44,874 nucleotides of DNA. Origin: Tetrahymena elliotti 4EA. Lineage: Eukaryota > Ciliophora > Oligohymenophorea > Hymenostomatida > Tetrahymenidae. Where the stretch lies: the NCBI GenBank assembly GCA_000231825.2, contig JH720294.1, forward strand, positions 1,730-46,603. Direction: 5' to 3'. Below are positions 41,459 to 44,874 of this stretch, piece after piece. The number at the start of each line of letters is the position of its first letter. The first letter of the stretch is position 1. A program made the position numbers and the translations under genes. The notes under the pieces were generated by a model. It saw only the letters and a list, made by a program, of their open reading frames with translations. It ran no database searches and was not told where the DNA came from.

Positions 41459-44400
41459 ATGATAGCCACACCAATAATATTGAAGGTCATTATCATCATC
41501 TTATTTTGTAAAAAATTTTTGAAAGCATAATAAAATTCATGTTCACTAGGATGCTTAAAATGCATCGATAGCAAAGACAGTAGCTTGAATGTATGCTCTG
41601 AATGCTATGAGAACTTTGAATTGAATTAAACTAATAATTAATGTGTTTACACTAAATGCAGTAATAATTTGTTTTTCTAATAAAGTGAATCAGATATTGC
41701 TTAAGGTAGCTGCGTAGCAATTTGTGATCCTTTTTAACAAAGAAATGAATAGACAAATGTATGCTAAAGTTAGTTGAAGTGCTCTATTAAAAAAGATATT
41801 CAATAAATTAATCAATTTTCAGATATTTTAAAGAATTTCTTCATTTATTAAGATTATTATGTAGCTTAAAAATCTGGGTATTTTTAAATTTATGATAGAT
41901 TTGATCTTAACTTCATAAAATAGGTTAAATTTCTAGCGAATGACATTAAAGTTACAAATGTAAATGGAATTATTTTTGTGATTAGTGAAGAAAATGAAAT
42001 ATCTATTTGGGATATAGAAAGAAATTTAAGAATATCTAAAAAGTTTTCAAACTCATTCATTTTTAATACAGAAAGTGAGTTAATTTCTTTTGAAGAAAAG
42101 TATATTCTTGCATTAAATACAGAAATTGAGAATATTAATTTTTTAGTGGTTTATGATTAATTTAATTAGATTTTTCCCAAATGTGGACCTCTCTCAATAA
42201 ATCTTACTTCGAAATCATTCCAGCTTATTGATTAATAATTATTTATTGCTAGTTAAGCCAAAATTGAAATATATAAGATAATTTTATCACATAATATTTA
42301 AGAGATCTAACTATAAATAGATTTTCTATTTAACATAAATTTAGAAAGTAATTCTTCTTTTAATATTTAGAAAACCTTAATGTTAAAAAAATATCTAATC
42401 ATTCAAGCTTTGTCAGTACATTAAATAAATTTGAATGACAATTCATTTGAGATAATTAAAATAGATATAATTAATAACTAATCAATTATAAAATCAAAAA
42501 TGATTTAGCCACAATTGAATAATCAGAATTAATATTTGCTAATTCTTACAGATGAAGAATTTATTTATCATAACTTGGAAAATAATACATCTAATTTAAT
42601 TACATCAAATGGAGATGAAGAACTAGATTTTGAAATTTGCAGTTTTTGGGGAAAAGAAAATTAAATTATTGTTCTCTCAAGAAAGAGAAGCTTATCTATT
42701 TATTATTTTGATTAGGCTTAAGAATAGATTGTGAAATCAAACTAAATTTTTTAATTAAATTATGAAGCTTAATACATCTAAGCAATTACCTACAAAAATT
42801 AAAATCAAAAATAAATAATAGAAGTAGTAGCTTTCAATATTAATTTCATTTAATTATTGAAATAAGGAAATGTTTAATAATAAGAGTAATAGCTGATTTA
42901 AATTTAGGCAATTGCTGAATTTAAGTTACCTTTTCCTTCTCCTACTCCAAATCCAGATGATGCTACTAATAAATTTCCTCATTCCATCATAAACTATCAA
43001 TCCTCTTTAATAATGTATTTAGCTGGAAAAAAGGATGAAATTATATTCTATGACATATCAGAAGAAAACAAATGTAAATATAAAAAAACTATGAAAATGT
43101 ATAATAAATAAGGCCTACTATATTACTCCTTGACAAAATTCTTTAACAATAAATTGATCTGTAATGTCCATACTAGTTTCTATATAATTGATATTTTTAG
43201 ATAAAATGTGATAAAATATATTTAATCCACTTACTATTTAAAGTTTAGCACTAATAGAGATATACTAGCTCTTATAGAAAGTAAATGTTTTACAATTTAT
43301 TCTTAAGAGTTAATAATTTTGATCAAAGATTGCTCAACCTAATTTTAAATTGAAAATATTAATGATTAAATTTACTTAAATTAAGATTTAAGGATTCTTT
43401 TTATCTAATTTTAGTAAAACAATTCCTACAAATTTTCTCTTTATCAAATTAATTTAGACATGCAAACATTACAATTAATAAAGACAATAGAATCTATTAA
43501 TTACACATATTTCTAAATAATGAAAAATTTTTAATCTCTTGAAGATGAAATTGATAATAAATATAATATTGAATATATATTTATAATCGATGATTAAAAT
43601 CATTTCAAAATATATGACTTTAGCTTAAATTTGATTTTTGAAGAGTCTTAACTAAATATAAATCAAGTTACTTAAATAAATGGTGTAGTAAATGATGATT
43701 AGGTATTTGTGCTCTTATCAGCGATAAAAAAATCAATTTTATTAATCAATATTTAAACTAGAAAATAAAATTTATTTTCTGACAATAAAATTATCTCTTC
43801 AGATTCATTAAATCAAATAATTGAAGTTTTGAAGCATGTAAATTAATATGATAAAGTATATTACTAATTTAAAATCTTTAGTGGTGACTCCTTTTACGAA
43901 TACTAAATTGATATGGAAAGAGATACTACATATATTAGCGGAATTGATATCGTTAAAGAAAATGCAAGTACCCCTTTGTAATTTTAACAAAAAGGAGTTT
44001 CTACGGATACAAATATGAATTATTTTGGAAGAGGAAAATCAAACATTTTATTTACTGCTTCGATTTAAAAACCTAGATATAGAAAACTTTAATTAAATGG
44101 TTCATTAAAAGATGAAAGAGGTATATATTTAGAAATACTGATAAGTCAAAAACTTGGAATGTATTTTGTTTTGTCTTCATTTTAAATGTCCTCATTTGAT
44201 ATGGCTACAGATAGTTTAATAGAAGTTTTTCCTTAATTTGTCTCTGGTTCTCAGTTAATAAAAGAAGATTCAATATTAGTTTTTACAGATTTATTTACAG
44301 TTTATTTGATAGACTACTCCTAAAATATAAGATTTCAATATGAAAGTAGTGTTATTATATCATTTATATTTGATTCTTACTATGATAGATTTTATGTATA

Positions 44401-44874
44401 TGGAGATAATATCTAAATACTAAATTCTTAACTAGAAGTTGTTCAAATTTTGTTAGACGAAAATCCTGAGAGATACATACACACATGCTAGAATACATAA
44501 AATAAAATAGTGTGCTCCTGTGTTATTGGGGAAGATAAAGTAATGATAATAGTTTATGATAAAATATTAGAAAAAGATTTATTTTTTTCATTTGATTTTT
44601 CTTATATTTACTTTAATTTTATTGTTGATGAACAATATGACAATATTTTCATACTCTTAAATGAAATAAATATTATGAGCTTTAATGGATTCTTAAAATA
44701 AACATTTAAAAAAAAACCATATGATTGCTAGATTTTTTCAACAAATATACTATGCTACTCTGATGAATGTAAAAATTCTTTTTTTGTTATTAAAACAATA
44801 TTATTTAATATACAATTCTTAATCAAGAATATTCAAAAATAGTCTGTGCCAGTTAAAAATTTTCTAAAATTTAA
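41459..44874 (+). CDS. Large secreted or surface protein: Cys-rich domain plus propeller-like repeats (3' end outside window)
   Basis: An open frame of more than 1138 codons with no TGA, cut by the window edge. The N-terminus MIATPIILKVIIIILFCKKF is a signal peptide or signal anchor. Residues about 25-115 are Cys-rich (SCSLGCLKC, VCSECYENFELNQ, CVYTKCSNN, CVAICDPF), in the style of furin-like or granulin-type extracellular domains of ciliate surface proteins. The rest is a long series of beta-strand repeats with WD-like endings (EISIWDIERNL, LVVYDQF, LSIYYFDQ, IIFYDISEE, YMIDYS-like), suggesting one or more propellers. Such proteins are common in ciliates, often ending in a membrane span; here that end is not visible. 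No intron was needed. The role is unknown; adhesion or sensing outside the cell is a guess. Confidence 0.75.

Noticed and set aside
1..44874. Telomeric repeats, CRISPR arrays, rRNA genes and bacterial operon signals
   Set aside because: I looked for CCCCAA/GGGGTT runs, regular spacer-repeat arrays and rRNA cores and found none. The genome is eukaryotic with split genes.

Overview
The window looks like macronuclear DNA of an oligohymenophorean ciliate, Tetrahymena or a close relative. Four features support this. The DNA is very AT-rich. TAA and TAG occur in frame at Gln positions throughout conserved proteins, while TGA alone ends genes. Introns are short (mostly 50-150 nt), AT-rich and GT...AG. 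Intergenic DNA is even more AT-rich than the genes. No telomeric repeat is visible at either edge. Because genes are split and TAA/TAG are read as Gln, I rebuilt the models by hand from splice-site phase and protein family motifs. For most genes the exon lengths sum to a multiple of three.

Left part (1-17.8 kb): a pseudokinase-TPR protein (+), an oligopeptidase B-like S9 peptidase (-), an AAAP amino-acid transporter (-), a DHHC palmitoyltransferase (+), the DNA primase large subunit PRIM2 with all four Fe-S cysteines (-), and a TIGAR-like histidine phosphatase (-). Two E2F-like sites lie upstream of PRIM2. From 17.8 to 22.8 kb there are about 5 kb in which I see no gene.

Middle part (22.8-38.5 kb): a fusion of glucosamine-6-phosphate deaminase (NagB) with a PIG-L/LmbE deacetylase, a bacterial-type architecture, containing an unusual 874-nt intron. 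Then a coiled-coil protein, a tRNA-Lys(UUU), a secreted GH16 beta-glucanase, an unrecognised 733-residue protein with a C-terminal Cys4 zinc motif, a 67-residue BBSome subunit BBIP1 (easily missed), a cyclophilin with a possible mitochondrial leader, and a low-complexity basic protein.

Right part (38.9-44.9 kb): a broken propeller-type gene (two in-frame TGA codons, two frameshifts) that runs into a decayed antisense Tc1-like transposase. It is followed by a long intact gene with a signal peptide, a Cys-rich domain and propeller-like repeats, which leaves the window. The genes do not form a single pathway. The NagB-LmbE fusion and the GH16 enzyme both act on carbohydrates. PRIM2 (replication) and BBIP1 (cilia) are ordinary housekeeping genes. 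The points most worth a second look are the NagB-LmbE fusion and the cNMP-binding-like remnant in its intron, the Tc1-like transposase left in somatic DNA, the tiny BBIP1 gene, and a compact hairpin plus 16-bp palindrome at 30415-30444.
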